Origin: Mastigias papua
Taxonomy: Eukaryota > Cnidaria > Scyphozoa > Rhizostomeae > Mastigiidae
Assembly (NCBI GenBank): GCA_964019165.1
Contig: OZ025274.1
Location: 12,262,407 to 12,326,406, forward strand
DNA: 64,000 nt
Direction: 5' to 3'
The notes below the pieces were generated by a model. It was not told the origin of the DNA. It made no database searches and saw only the letters and a program-made list of their open reading frames with translations. The stretch's first letter is position 1, and every line of letters starts with the position of its first letter. Both the position numbers and the translations under genes were made by a program. Of the stretch, positions 1 to 23,466 are shown piece by piece.

Positions 1-1047
1 TATGATTTGTTTCTTAACTTTTACATATATATTGCTTTTATACACCATGCTCCATTGGCCTAGTTCTCATTGCAATTCGTTGCTGGGATTACCCTTCACG
101 CGTTTATTATGAGAAAACTGTTTTTCGTATAGTACTGTAACCTTCTTAGCTTTTCCATGACTTCAGTGCTGCCACTCTCTGAAGACTTTTGTAGAAAGAA
201 TAGTCGATTCTGTATAACACTGCAGTGCTACACAGAGAGACAGCTACTGCAAAAGCAATACGCTCTACCAGATGAGATACCACAAGAAATCTATATAAGT
301 TACGTAAAAGCGATGATTGTCTTTTAAACTATTTTTTATAAACCACTTTCTTACAGAAAAACGTGTACTTTCACAAGTATATTGTTTGCAAACAGAAGGC
401 AAGACACAGTTCGCTCTTAAGTCTTGGAAAGCTCTCCAAGGTATCGCAGGCATAAAAAGACATTAACTTAATGGTAGTATAAAATGCTGATTAAAATTCA
501 CCTTAACCCTGACTATGTATTTCAGCCTCTAGGCACTACTGCTTGATTGTTTGAAGGCCAGAGAGTCAAATATGAGATATCACTGTGTGTGTAATGTTTA
601 TTATTGAGAAAAATGCAAATTATTCAAATATATGCAAAATGAAAATAAAAAGAAGTAATGTAAAAACGTAGAGGATTCCTCTAATATCATACAGAACTAG
701 TCAACAATCTTCATCTTGACATCTGACAACAAACCATCAGGACATGGTCAATTAAAGTCAATCTACTGAATGAAAAGATTTGCCACCATGGTATAAACTA
801 CAGTTAAAAAATTGAGGGTCTTCCTGGTGCTAGTAATATTTCCTTTATGCCCTCCTACTCTAAATATTGTTTATCACTTACGATCATGTCTGATCTGGAC
901 CAAACCCTAATTCACAAACGACACTGTGTGTGGAGACAGCAGCGAAATGCATAAATCAAAAACGACGACATTAACTCTATTTGTGTGAGAACTAAGTTAT
1001 CGAAAAAGCTATCAGTAAAATTGTCCTTGGCTTAACCATGCAAGTCT
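1..1047. other. 3' flank of the sulfurtransferase gene
   Basis: No coding exon recognised. This holds the 3' untranslated or downstream sequence of the minus-strand sulfurtransferase gene. A TTTATT near 598-603 would read AATAAA on the minus strand, about 450 bases past the stop codon, and is a possible polyadenylation signal. The short open frames here have no recognisable motifs. Confidence 0.4.
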
Positions 1048-4000
1048 CTATGCCTCTTTGATAATGAGATCTGGGACTGTGGTGGCCCATTCAGCCCACG
1101 AGCCATCAAACAGCGCAATATCCTTACCTTTGGCATAATGAATACCAAATACGACAACAGAAGCTGCAATGCCTGAGCCACACGACGAGATAACCTCTTT
1201 ATCAAGGTCAATACCTTTCTGTTTAAAAGCATCCAAGATGGCGTCTGGCCCCTTCATGACGTTTTGTTCACGATTAAAGAGTGTAAAAAATGGCAAATTG
1301 ATTGCTTTGGCAAAATGGCCACTAGGAATGGCTGGATTTGGCTCAGGTGCAACGCCTTTGAACCTCCCCTCTGGACGTGCATCTACCACTTGAACAGGGT
1401 TCTCCTTTTGGCTATTTTCCTTGATGAAATTGAAATGCTGGACTAGCTCTGGTCTGAATTTGGGTTCATATTGACCAGTTGGCTCTAAAATAGAAGAAGA
1501 TGTCTATGTATTTGGGATACATGATCATATCAAGTAGTATCATAGGTGAATTTGATAAAGTACAGTTTCTTCATGGAGGAAATGTCCAGCGTTATGACCA
1601 TGCCATTTTCTAAAGAAGTGACCATGCCATTTTCTGAAAAAGACCGCATTTCAGATTAAACCTAGAACAGTAAGACATCGAGTCTGACACCTCGTGCGAT
1701 CTTATGCTCTACAGTGGCGTAACCGACATAGGTTGGGGTTAGAGCTACTCCTAAGGGTCGCCAAGCCTTTTGAGACCCCAAAGGGCCCCCTCAGGAGTTT
1801 TCAATGGACAGACCTATTGCATTTATTGATGTAAAAATGCAAATAATAAGCAGATACTCCCTAGTAAACAGGTCGCCACTTATTGCTCCTTTTCTCCCTT
1901 ATTGATAAAAGTCCATATTCATCATAACGTCGAGATTTCGGGAAAAAATTTAAAGCTTGATAAGCCCCCCCCCCCCCCCAGTCAAAAAGCTTCCTAAGGG
2001 GCCCGTTATTATGCAATGCCACTGATACTCTACCTACCTTGTAGTTTTGACGGTCGATATTGTTAATTGCATTGCTGCAGTATAATTTCGATTCATTTTA
2101 CTTCTCTTCTTATTGTCGTTTTAGTTTCTTACAGGCAATAACGGATCAAAACTATCATTCTAACAGATGCCGAAAAACATAAAACAGGATGAAACTTTGT
2201 CCAAAATATTCAAATATTTCTCCCAAAGTTCTTTTGCCGTAACTTAAAAATAACGAAGGTTTCAATACGATATGATATACAGTATGATCTACGATATGAT
2301 ATAAGATATGATATATTATACAATATGTTATATGATATATATGATATATGATATATATGATATCTGATCTGATATATATGATATGATATGATATGATATG
2401 ATATGATATATGATATGATATGATATGATATGATATGATATGATATGATATGATATGATATATGATATGATATGATATGATATATGATATGATATGATAT
2501 ATGATATGATATGATATGATATGATATATGATATGATATATGATATGATATGATATGATATGATATGATATGATATGATATGATATGATATGATATGATA
2601 TGATATGATATGATATGATATGATATGATATGATATGACATGACATGACATGATATGATATATGATATGATATGATATATGATATATGACATATCATATA
2701 TGGTATGATAAATGGTATGTGATATGATATGATATAATATATGATATGATCTGATATGATATAAAATATGATATATGATGTGATATATGCTATACTACAA
2801 TATATTATATGACACTATATGACTGGTATAATATTACTGACATGGCATACAATTAATACGATATACAATATGATTTGAAATGACTTAATTTGATGGATGG
2901 TAGACCATAGATAAAGCATGCCCATCATAATGTTGCATTTAGAGTTTCCTTTTCAAAATAATAGAAATAAATGCTACTTTCTATAACATATCAATTCAAA
3001 TAACAAAATTTCTTAGTAAAACTAGCCTATATTTTGGCACAAAGTGTGAACTTTCACCCTCAACTTGGTTTTTCAAGGTATCCTAAGTGGGGTTGGCATA
3101 TATGAAACTTATTTATGTGTGTGCAAGGGATTAATTTTTCACACAGAAATAAGAACCATTCAGTAAACTGTAATTAAACATATATGTGTATCTTCCTGTA
3201 CCTGGTAAATCCTCAGCTTTTGAATATTCCCCTGAAGCTGTTTCAAAACCATCTTTAACCCATTTTGGCAGTCCACCATCTACTATATGTACAAACTCAT
3301 GGCCCATTACTCTGAACAAATACCAGCACCTTGGAGCTGAAAACAACCCAAACCTCTCACTGTTGTCATAAATTATGACATGATGGCGGTTTTCTATGCC
3401 AGCAAGTTTGTGGACATAGGCAGCAAAGTCCTCTGGCTTTGGCAACATCATAGGAAGCTTTGACGTCTTGTCCCTGCACTCTGGCAGACTGTGGAATGAA
3501 AAAAGTTTTGGCATAAAAAACAACAGGTTCTTTGGTCTAAAATCACAAAATAGAACATCACAGAGTAATCCAAGGTTTACAGGGTCTTTCCACTTCCCTT
3601 GAGTAGTATGTGCTGAACAATCCAAGATTTGTTTTAGCATAGTGAAATATATGCACTTAGCACCTATAGTGTTTGTTGTCACATGTTCACTATCTTGAAA
3701 GCTCCACTAAACACTTCTTACTCACCAGTACTAGATTTTCACACATTTGTAAGGACAGTATCAATGATACATTCCCCAAATTTTGTAAAACAGATGAAGC
3801 AACTATCCATATATGAGTTTCTAGAATCATCCCAGTCAAAGCTAGAATGCTGATTATTCTACATCAGGGGGTCATTTGCCCCTTTACTCCTATCAGAACT
3901 TACTACTGCTACTCACAATAAGATTATGCATAGTCAGTAATTGAATAATTTTCATTTGGCCATATCCACTGTGCCATACCCAATGTGCAACCAGGCATAA

Positions 4001-5505
4001 AGTCCAGGGAGCATGGGAGGCATTGCCTGCCCACCTAAAAGATGTTACCCTCTTGGCCCCTCCAACAATTTTAAGTTGAAAAAATGCTTTTAAAATAAAA
4101 GAACATTTCTCTCCAGACAACCAGCCACAGAAAATGCATTAGTGGCCATGTTTTAATAACTAATGAGTTGCTTAAACATTTTGGCACTTAGGGCATTTGC
4201 TTGGCTTTGCCCCCCCCCCCCCCCAGCCATACTACAGGCATTCTGGTTGCCATTACACCAGTTTCGTATCTTCATCTGTGCACTCTTTTCATATTGAAAT
4301 CATCACAGTAGCCCTAGTAACTAAAAGATACATTTTGAGCAGTGATGCTGGGAATCATATAGGGCACAGGGAGGCAGACTTTCTGCAACGGACACTTTGG
4401 GGCATGACACCAACAGTCATATTCTGTTCCGTTGTAGAAAAAGCAAACATACTTGTGAATCAGTAAGGTCATCATATATGTTATTTGATACAAACAGAGA
4501 CCAAGTTGCAAAGGCACAACAATAAAAAGAGTATTTTACTTTTGTCACTATCTTTGTGTGGATAAGAACTATAGTTTAGGCTAGAATGATTGTCTAAAAT
4601 AAACTACTCTACTGATTGAGACACCTCTGCCCCCCTCTGCCCCCATAGGCAAGGGTAAGAGAGGTAGCTACCCAAGCTACCCATCTTTCCCATTTTCTCA
4701 GAATTGGGTAATCCTACTTTTAAGCTTCCCATAATGCAAGGCCCGGATGCCACACGACCATAGCACAGTGATGAATTGCAAGCTGTCTTCAAGATCGGGA
4801 CAGTTTTATGGGGCGATCGTTGAGATACAAAGTGTTAGGATAGCAATCCATATATCCTTCCATTAGCATTATGGTCACGTGGAAACTTAATGTTAACATA
4901 AGGTCCTTCCTTGCGACTGCTACATGTTCCGTGAGTGGTACGATCACAAGAAACAAGCCGCAACGGGCAGTTCAGGTTTGGACACACCCTACAAGCCTGC
5001 CTCCAAGTAAACTCGCAGGCCGGGATGGAATTATTACGTTGTGACATTTGCTACTTTCTACGACTGTTAGAACTTTACGCGTGTCACAAGTCAAAGGAAA
5101 CTTTATTTGCAGATTTTTTACTTTGATACAGTACGTGAAGATCCAAAACATCAGATGAGATTCACTAATAGAACTAAGTCAGTTTTATCATATATATTTA
5201 GTTAATGTAAGTAAATATTTTGGCAAATATCAAACAAATGATAATCTACCATAGTGTGTATGCCCATACCTGAAATATTTCGCTCCTGGGATCCTCTTAC
5301 TTTTGTGCTCGTCTGTGAAGTTTCTTTTCGAGCTTGGCAGATCCCAAGTAGCATCAATGATCCTGTAGTTCTTCTTGAAATCTGCTTCCTTCATTTTCCC
5401 GTGTAGCCATCCAGTGGACACGAGCGCATCTCGTGGGTTCATCTTGTTGGCCATTCCTAAGTAATCTTCTAACTGTATATGCCCAGCAAGTAGCTTGCAA
5501 ACCAC
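1048..5505 (-). CDS. MPST: 3-mercaptopyruvate sulfurtransferase (rhodanese family), 3 exons, complete
   Basis: Exons on the minus strand are 5505-5270, 3488-3202 and 1484-1048. All borders are GT/AG, the phases (2, then 1) fit, and the coding total is 960 nt, 319 aa plus TAG. The protein has two rhodanese domains. The N-terminal inactive domain carries DALVSTGWL near residue 26, RIIDATW near 50 and GHEFVHIVDGG. The C-terminal catalytic domain carries VVDARPEGRF near 208 and the active-site loop CGSGIA with Cys276, followed by DGSWAEW. The family transfers sulfur from 3-mercaptopyruvate to thiols or thioredoxin in cytosol and mitochondria. Human MPST is about 297 aa; the extra ~20 residues here are N-terminal, and internal Met18 and Met22 are alternative starts just before the conserved start of domain 1. 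The CGSG-type loop favours MPST over thiosulfate sulfurtransferase. Intron 2 contains the large (ATATG)n satellite. Confidence 0.93.
2266..2790. repeat. (ATATG)n pentanucleotide microsatellite
   Basis: About 525 bp of the 5-mer ATATG (equivalently TGATA) with occasional 7-bp variants (ATATATG), becoming irregular at both ends. It lies in intron 2 of the sulfurtransferase gene. Because 5 is not a multiple of 3 and the unit contains no minus-strand stop, long open frames of Ile/Ser/Tyr/His repeats appear. They are a by-product of the repeat, not a gene. Confidence 0.95.
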
Positions 5506-5843
5506 TAGAGTACACGCCCTGCGTCAAATTCGTCTTACTGCTTGGTTGCTTGCTGAATTGAAGGCCGGTCAATAGGCAACAGGGGTGGCAATCCAATCAG
5601 ATGAAGAATGCAACTCAATTACCGGGAACAACAACAACTGATTGTACTCTTGTTTGTGTACTGCAATCCACTTGCGGTAAATCTATTCGAACATTATTGT
5701 GTCAAAAAGATTCATTTCATGTCATTTTTCATTCTTTATTCACGGTAACCCTGTCGGCAAAGACCGTTTTTCAGGGGGCCGTGAAAAAAAATAAATAAAT
5801 AAAAAAAATATTAAAGTCAATAATTTACAGGTAATATAATCTA
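5506..5843 (-). promoter_or_regulatory. Probable promoter / 5' flank of the sulfurtransferase gene
   Basis: The 90 bases directly upstream of the sulfurtransferase start hold a CCAATCAG box (5593-5600, plus orientation), a common animal promoter element that works in both orientations. No TATA box stands out. The rest up to 5843 is AT-rich with an A-rich tract at 5785-5810 and no exon. Confidence 0.4.
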
Positions 5844-6661
5844 CAGGCCCGTCGGAACCGGGGGGGCTGGGGGGGCTTCAGCCCCCCCAATATTTTGCAA
5901 CTATTTGCTCTTTAAATTTTCGAGAAAACATTGCAAGGCCATACTATAAATTCGCAGAAATAATAACCAGTTCAGTTACCAGCTATCCCTTTCAATCATT
6001 TATTGCGTGTTCAAAGAATCAATGTATGTATACTTGATTAGGAACTTTAAACAGCATGAGCGAAGAAAGTGAAGTCTTGAAACCTGAATATGTTATACGA
6101 AGATGCTAGGAGGGCGTCAGGATCTGACTTTTATGTTCCATCAACCTTAAAACACTTCATCATCGATAGTATTGTTTGGTAATTTGATTATTTGGTAAGC
6201 AGATTTTTGGACAATTTTCGAACAAAGATTTGTGTATTAAAGTTAATGTAGCACACAAAAGCACACAAGCATAGGTGATTGAAAAAGAGTGTTAAGAGGA
6301 TCGTTAAATTTTGTTTTGGCAGTGTTTATGATTTCTTAAGTTGATTGCTGGCGTTCATTGCACGGAGACAGCAGGGAAGTTTTGCTGTCAATGGCTGTAA
6401 AGTATTCCGTTAGCTTTTTCAGCCACAGGTAATGTTAGTAGATCACTGCAAATACATAGATTCCAGCCAATTTACAACTTCCATTTCAAAAATTGTCTTA
6501 ATTCTGTAAATAGTAATTCATCCATTAAAAATGGCAATTTGCATAGGCAGGTTGCTTTCCAGCAATCTAAAGGGCGTGGTCGAACAAAAATTCTCCCGGA
6601 GCCCATTGCAGTCTGCTTTATTTACAGCCCCCCCAATATCAATTTCGTTCCGACGGGCCTG
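5844..6661. mobile_element. Non-autonomous hAT-like DNA transposon
   Basis: A perfect 15-bp terminal inverted repeat, CAGGCCCGTCGGAAC at the left and its reverse complement at 6647-6661, bounds 818 bp of non-coding sequence. Both ends continue into a related G/C run followed by the sequence AATAT. The CAGG...CCTG ends fit the hAT superfamily. The flanks TAATCTAC and TGATCTAC match at 7 of 8 positions and may be the target duplication if the exact boundary is shifted by one base. No transposase is encoded. Confidence 0.75.
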
Positions 6662-6719
6662 ATCTACAAACGAAAATAAAAAAGTTAATAACAACGCTAA
6701 GTTAAAGTTAAAATCAAAA

Positions 6720-7330
6720 CATAATTATCCTACAAGCTTTAAAGCCGAAGTTTAAAAGCAAATAAAGAGGGCGCCTGCTTGACCTCAGGTTCAAGGCTGT
6801 TCCACACATTTACACCACGATATGAGAATGATTTTTGGCCATTCCTGGTCTTGAAAAGAGGGGTGTGTAGGTCATATTCAGAGTTTCTCAACTTGACAGT
6901 GCCCCATGATGAGTTCTTTAACTATACATTTGGCTAAGAGTTTCTTGGGGTAGTATTTTCTTAGCATACTTTAAAAACCCTATGGCACGAGAAACCTTAG
7001 CACGCAAGAATCTAGTGTGCTCATCCCAGACAAGATATTGATCTAGCTGAATTCCCAAGTACTTAGTTTTCTCAACAATCTCAATCTGTGAATCACAATA
7101 ATTCGTGTGCCCAGCGATCGAGAGACTGCGACGATGGTAAATACTGTCACAACCATTTAGTTTCCTTCTGTCAAACTGTGTTACTCTTTCACTTTCTCTC
7201 TCTCTGAGCCATTTTCTGTAAGAGCGTCGGTGATCAAAGATCTCCACAACCTTCCAAGTATCTTTATTTTTGTTGCTAACAATTGTGCTGTCCCGCCACC
7301 CGTTTGACAAGGCTTCCAGATATGTCAATA
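6720..7330 (-). pseudogene. LINE retrotransposon 3' fragment (reverse transcriptase C-terminus)
   Basis: The minus-strand open frame 7328-6918 ends in a stretch typical of the region after the RT catalytic core of CR1/RTE-like LINEs: VEKTKYLGIQLDQYLVWDEH, then a helix with KVSRAIGFLKYAKKILP. A second piece in another frame (about 6870-6770) reads KSFSYRGVNVWNSLEPEVK, the usual extreme C-terminus of such pol proteins. The part between the two is missing, so the copy is internally deleted and dead. Confidence 0.75.
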
Positions 7331-10300
7331 AAATAGTCAGCCTCTTCCATGCCCTTGTTCCTCATAATCTGCACTAGAAATTATGTTTGTTTCTCTCTTA
7401 TGGTCTCGTAATATTCTTCTGCTGCCTGACTTTCTGTAGGACCTCGTAGTTGGTTAAACGCTGAGCACACGAATTATTGTGCAACTCAGTTACAAATGTA
7501 TCGAAAATGGACAGCTACAATGCCAACAACCTGCAGGAAAGTGCTATAAAAGCTATGTGAAGCTGTAAAACAGAACTTATCACAATGTGGCATAAAATTG
7601 GGGCTACATTTAAGACATTGAAGCATGTGCTACGTAGACTGTCAGCCATCAAAGTTGAAATTTATCTACAAAATATTACAAACTTCTCAAACTCAACTCT
7701 ATCCATGGGAGTTCAACCAAATTCAATTATTAGTCGACTTGAAAATGTGAACCCCTCTGTAACTGACAGCCTGAGTAGCATAGTGCGAGAACGTAAAATG
7801 AAGAAAGATTGTAATGGGTATTCAAGTTTGATAAATATACAGTTTTCTTTTGAGAGTTCTTCACTTTCAGTCGAAATTTTCGCAAGATTCTGGCTCCTTT
7901 CTCGCCCTCTAGTTACCTTTATCATTATTATTAGCATTTCATATAATTCTGATTAATTGTAGCTACTTGGCATTCTTCATTGGTTTGTCTGTTCGGTTAT
8001 TCGTCACTTGAAGCCAGGCTAGCCATTTCAAACTACCTGTAGTAGTGTACTTGTAGTCAAGATTGAGGCATCTGATCCAAATATAAAGCAGATTTCCTTT
8101 TTCCACGTAAAGTTCACTCACCTTCAAAAAGTACCAATGGTAGAATCATCAGGGCCTATTAGAGGCAAATACCGCAAGTTTTTTCAAATCGTGGTGCTAT
8201 ACACTGGTCCAAAAGTCTCATAAACACATAACGTAAGGGGAGCGTCTGTGTTCTTAGTCACCTGGCGCTTAACATTGTCTCATTGCTCAGAAGACGTGTC
8301 TCTATCATTTTACCTGATTGGGCAACAACTTTTATAGAGTTAATAAGGAGTCTATTCAATTTTCTCAAAAGCATTTTAATGATTTCATCTACCTAGACAG
8401 GACGAAACTCTATATTCAAACAGTGCGTTTCCTACTGAATTGCAGCATGTGGATCCAAAGATATTTCAGGGGCTTCGTCCCTGACGCCCACTCCTCCCCC
8501 TACCCCTATTGTTGCATACTCCATACGGGCTTGCAACTCGTTCCCCCAGTCCCCCCACTCACAAATATACTCCGGCGTCCCTGCATTGTACTATATAAAA
8601 TATAGTAATGAAGTTTAGTAAAATCAATTTCTTTTTGGTACTTGAAAGAGTTGCTTCCAATTCTGCCCTGCTTTTTCTGTCCTACCTCGGACACCTTCTC
8701 AAAACACTGTCAAAACACTACCAAAATCCTGCATGGTGTTAGCTACTGCATGACACTTTTATTCTTTGTAAAATAATACTTCTCTGAACTAGGTACTACT
8801 TCTGCTTATGTTTCACCTGTACACTGCAAGGTTATCTCACAGCAACTTGCATATGATGCCATAGTACAGCACTTTTATATGAGAGTCATTTTTTTCCTGA
8901 GCCACAATTTTCTTAACTCTTTCCGCAATTCAGCCTGAGGTTTTCTAAGGAACAAACTGGCTAAAAGAGATCTTTATTCTCCAAGATTGTCAAAGAAAAG
9001 TTTTGAGTTTTGTAAAGGAGCTTATATAGAATTAGCCAATATCGATTTCTGGCAAGCAAAAATGATCAACTATGGGATTTGAGCCTTGTAATTCTCCTAA
9101 AATTTTAAGATTTTGGTCTTTTGAACCTTATTTTCATATAAACTTTTTCTTATAAAAAGTCGTGCAGTTAACTTCCCTAAGATCTGGCGATCAGACAACT
9201 TCATCAGAGCTAGCACCTAGACACAATGTATATTAGTATCATGTAACATTTAATGTTAGGCTCTAGGATGGTAACCCATCCTCGGGAGCTACTAGCTATC
9301 TTGTATAGAAATCCTTCAAATTATCATAGAATCAGCTTGTTACTCACAGTTCTGCTGGTTTCTTGACTGATAAAACAGATTTCTGATAGATATGTTGATA
9401 AAACAAACGTCTTGAACAGCATAGTAACACGTGTTTATATAAGGAACCGCTGTATAAGGATAATTTTGGGCGTACTTACTTTCAGGATAACCCACAAAGG
9501 GGTTTCTACTGAAACTTACAATGTCTATAGTATCCTGTCTCAATACTTAACACTTAAAATGTCTATATAGTACGAAATGTGCAGTCAAAATTAAGGAACT
9601 ATTAAGCAACTTTTAGTATTACATTGTGGCAAAATGAGGCCCCAAAATAAGGAATTTTTAGAACTAGGCCTGATTTTAAATTCCCTACCAAATACGTTTA
9701 ACACTGGATATGGCAATCGAACAATGACGCCTGTTACATTGATAGTATTACGAAGAAAAGCGATAGAGTGATACAGTGCGTATGGAGCCTACTAACATCT
9801 AAGTGAAGACAATCCTGATTAACTCAATAACTAACGCTCTTATTATGATTTAGTAGTGTATCTTGTGCACGTAAATCCTTCGACGCAAAGTTTCCCAACC
9901 AGTTTGAGCCAATATAGCAAAAAAAACTATAGGGATCAAGGATGTTGAGGCCTGGAAGAGAATTTAAATTGAAGAGAGGGAAAAAGACAATTATGAAGAC
10001 AAATACTTTGAGCATCTTAAGATGGTACTGATTAGATTGGGGAAAAGGAGACAGTATAGACTAATGAGAGTGTGGGACTCGTTTGAAATTATATTTGATA
10101 GCATACAAAACAGTGGCTTTGACCACTAATAGTGGTCTTGAAGTTCAAATTGTGATCTTGAAGATAAAAATCATCTGTCGAGGAAGCAGTGAGTAATGAA
10201 GTAACAAAATTTTCTTCCCAAAGGAACAAAAGAAATGGATTACACTAAAGAAATGCATCCTGTAGGAATTGGGCGTGGTCCTGGAATGTTTCCCTCGAGC

Positions 10301-10369
10301 TCCGTCATATGTGGGGTAAATTCTGGTTTTGTAAATTTCGCTTATTTTCGGCCCTGTTAGATAGTCTGT
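7331..10369. other. Intergenic stretch without recognised gene
   Basis: About 3 kb with no exon that can be supported. A 123-codon plus-strand frame (7585-7956) has no recognisable motif and no codon pattern that would make it convincing. The region contains one copy of a short dispersed repeat (9574-9690); the rest is unannotatable AT-rich sequence. Confidence 0.5.
9574..9690 (+). repeat. Dispersed repeat, copy 1
   Basis: About 115 bp beginning AAATGTGCAGTCAAAATTAA and ending near TTTTTAGAACTAGGCC. It matches, with scattered differences and small gaps, the stretch 28425-28530 in the same orientation. Family unknown. Confidence 0.7.
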
Positions 10370-10620
10370 CAGGCACCGCGGAACAGGGGGTTGGGGGGGG
10401 CTATAGCCCCCCACTTTTTTCGAAAATAAACAATAATCTTTCAAAGAGGGTCAAAAGAATTTGCTAATTATTGATTACTGTAGTTTTTCAAAGATAACCA
10501 TTCCTTTGATGCTTAAAGGGGCATAGTTTAAATTCTAAGGCAAGCCCAAGTCCCCCAGTCTTTCTCGCTTCGCTAAATTTTAGCCCCCCCGCCCACTTTC
10601 AGACTGCTCCGCGGTCCCTG
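10370..10620. mobile_element. Small hAT-like MITE
   Basis: Left end CAGGCACCGCGGAACAG and right end, read inward on the minus strand, CAGGGACCGCGGAGCAG: a 17-bp inverted repeat with two mismatches, bounding 251 bp. Both ends carry G or C runs next to the repeat, as in the element at 5844-6661. No target duplication is evident. Non-coding. Confidence 0.65.
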
Positions 10621-11243
10621 TGTATACAGTGACTTTCTCATTCTTTCTCTGGATAATGAGCTACTTAAATCTTCCAACAAGTTGAACACAACAATAAAGC
10701 TTAGGCCTGAAGCATTCCTTGTCCTAAAGGCGGACACAATAAGCTTCGGTCAGTTAGGTATGACGAATTTGCAATGAACAAAAAAGGAATGCAGCAATAG
10801 CAACACTCAGTTGTAACGAAAACTGTATAATTTTAAAAAATTAATAAGTTAATGAATTTAATCTGAGCAACATTAATGTATTTTTTCATCAAAAATCAAC
10901 GCTACTAAACAAAAATGCTGAACACCAGCACAACAATATTTTCGAGATAAATTAGGTGTTACTCTTTCTCTTTTATCTAAGTTCTTACATGAACACTACT
11001 TTCATTTAAATGTCTCATTTTCTCATCAGAACACTTTCCAAGGTAAAGTATGGACTACAGCACTGAACACTTCAACTTAAAAAGAAGATCATTGAACGCT
11101 ACCTACTCCACAATCTTTAAAAATAAGTGGATTCAATTTTAACTTTATAAGTACTGACGTGCTCGATACAAGTCATAGACAGTAGAAGCGATTGCCATAT
11201 AAAGTTTCAAACCTTCCCAGCAAAATATCTCAGAGATTTGACC
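10621..11243. other. 3' flank of the trefoil/TSP1 gene
   Basis: No exon seen. This lies just downstream of the stop codon of the minus-strand trefoil/TSP1 gene and probably contains its 3' untranslated region. Confidence 0.4.

Positions 11244-23466
<12,223 letters not shown>

Noticed and set aside
2155..2697. Long minus-strand open frames of Ile/Ser/Tyr/His repeats
   Set aside because: Direct products of the (ATATG)n microsatellite; no start context, domain or splice logic.
7585..7956. 123-codon plus-strand frame
   Set aside because: No motif, no exon structure, no similarity recognised.
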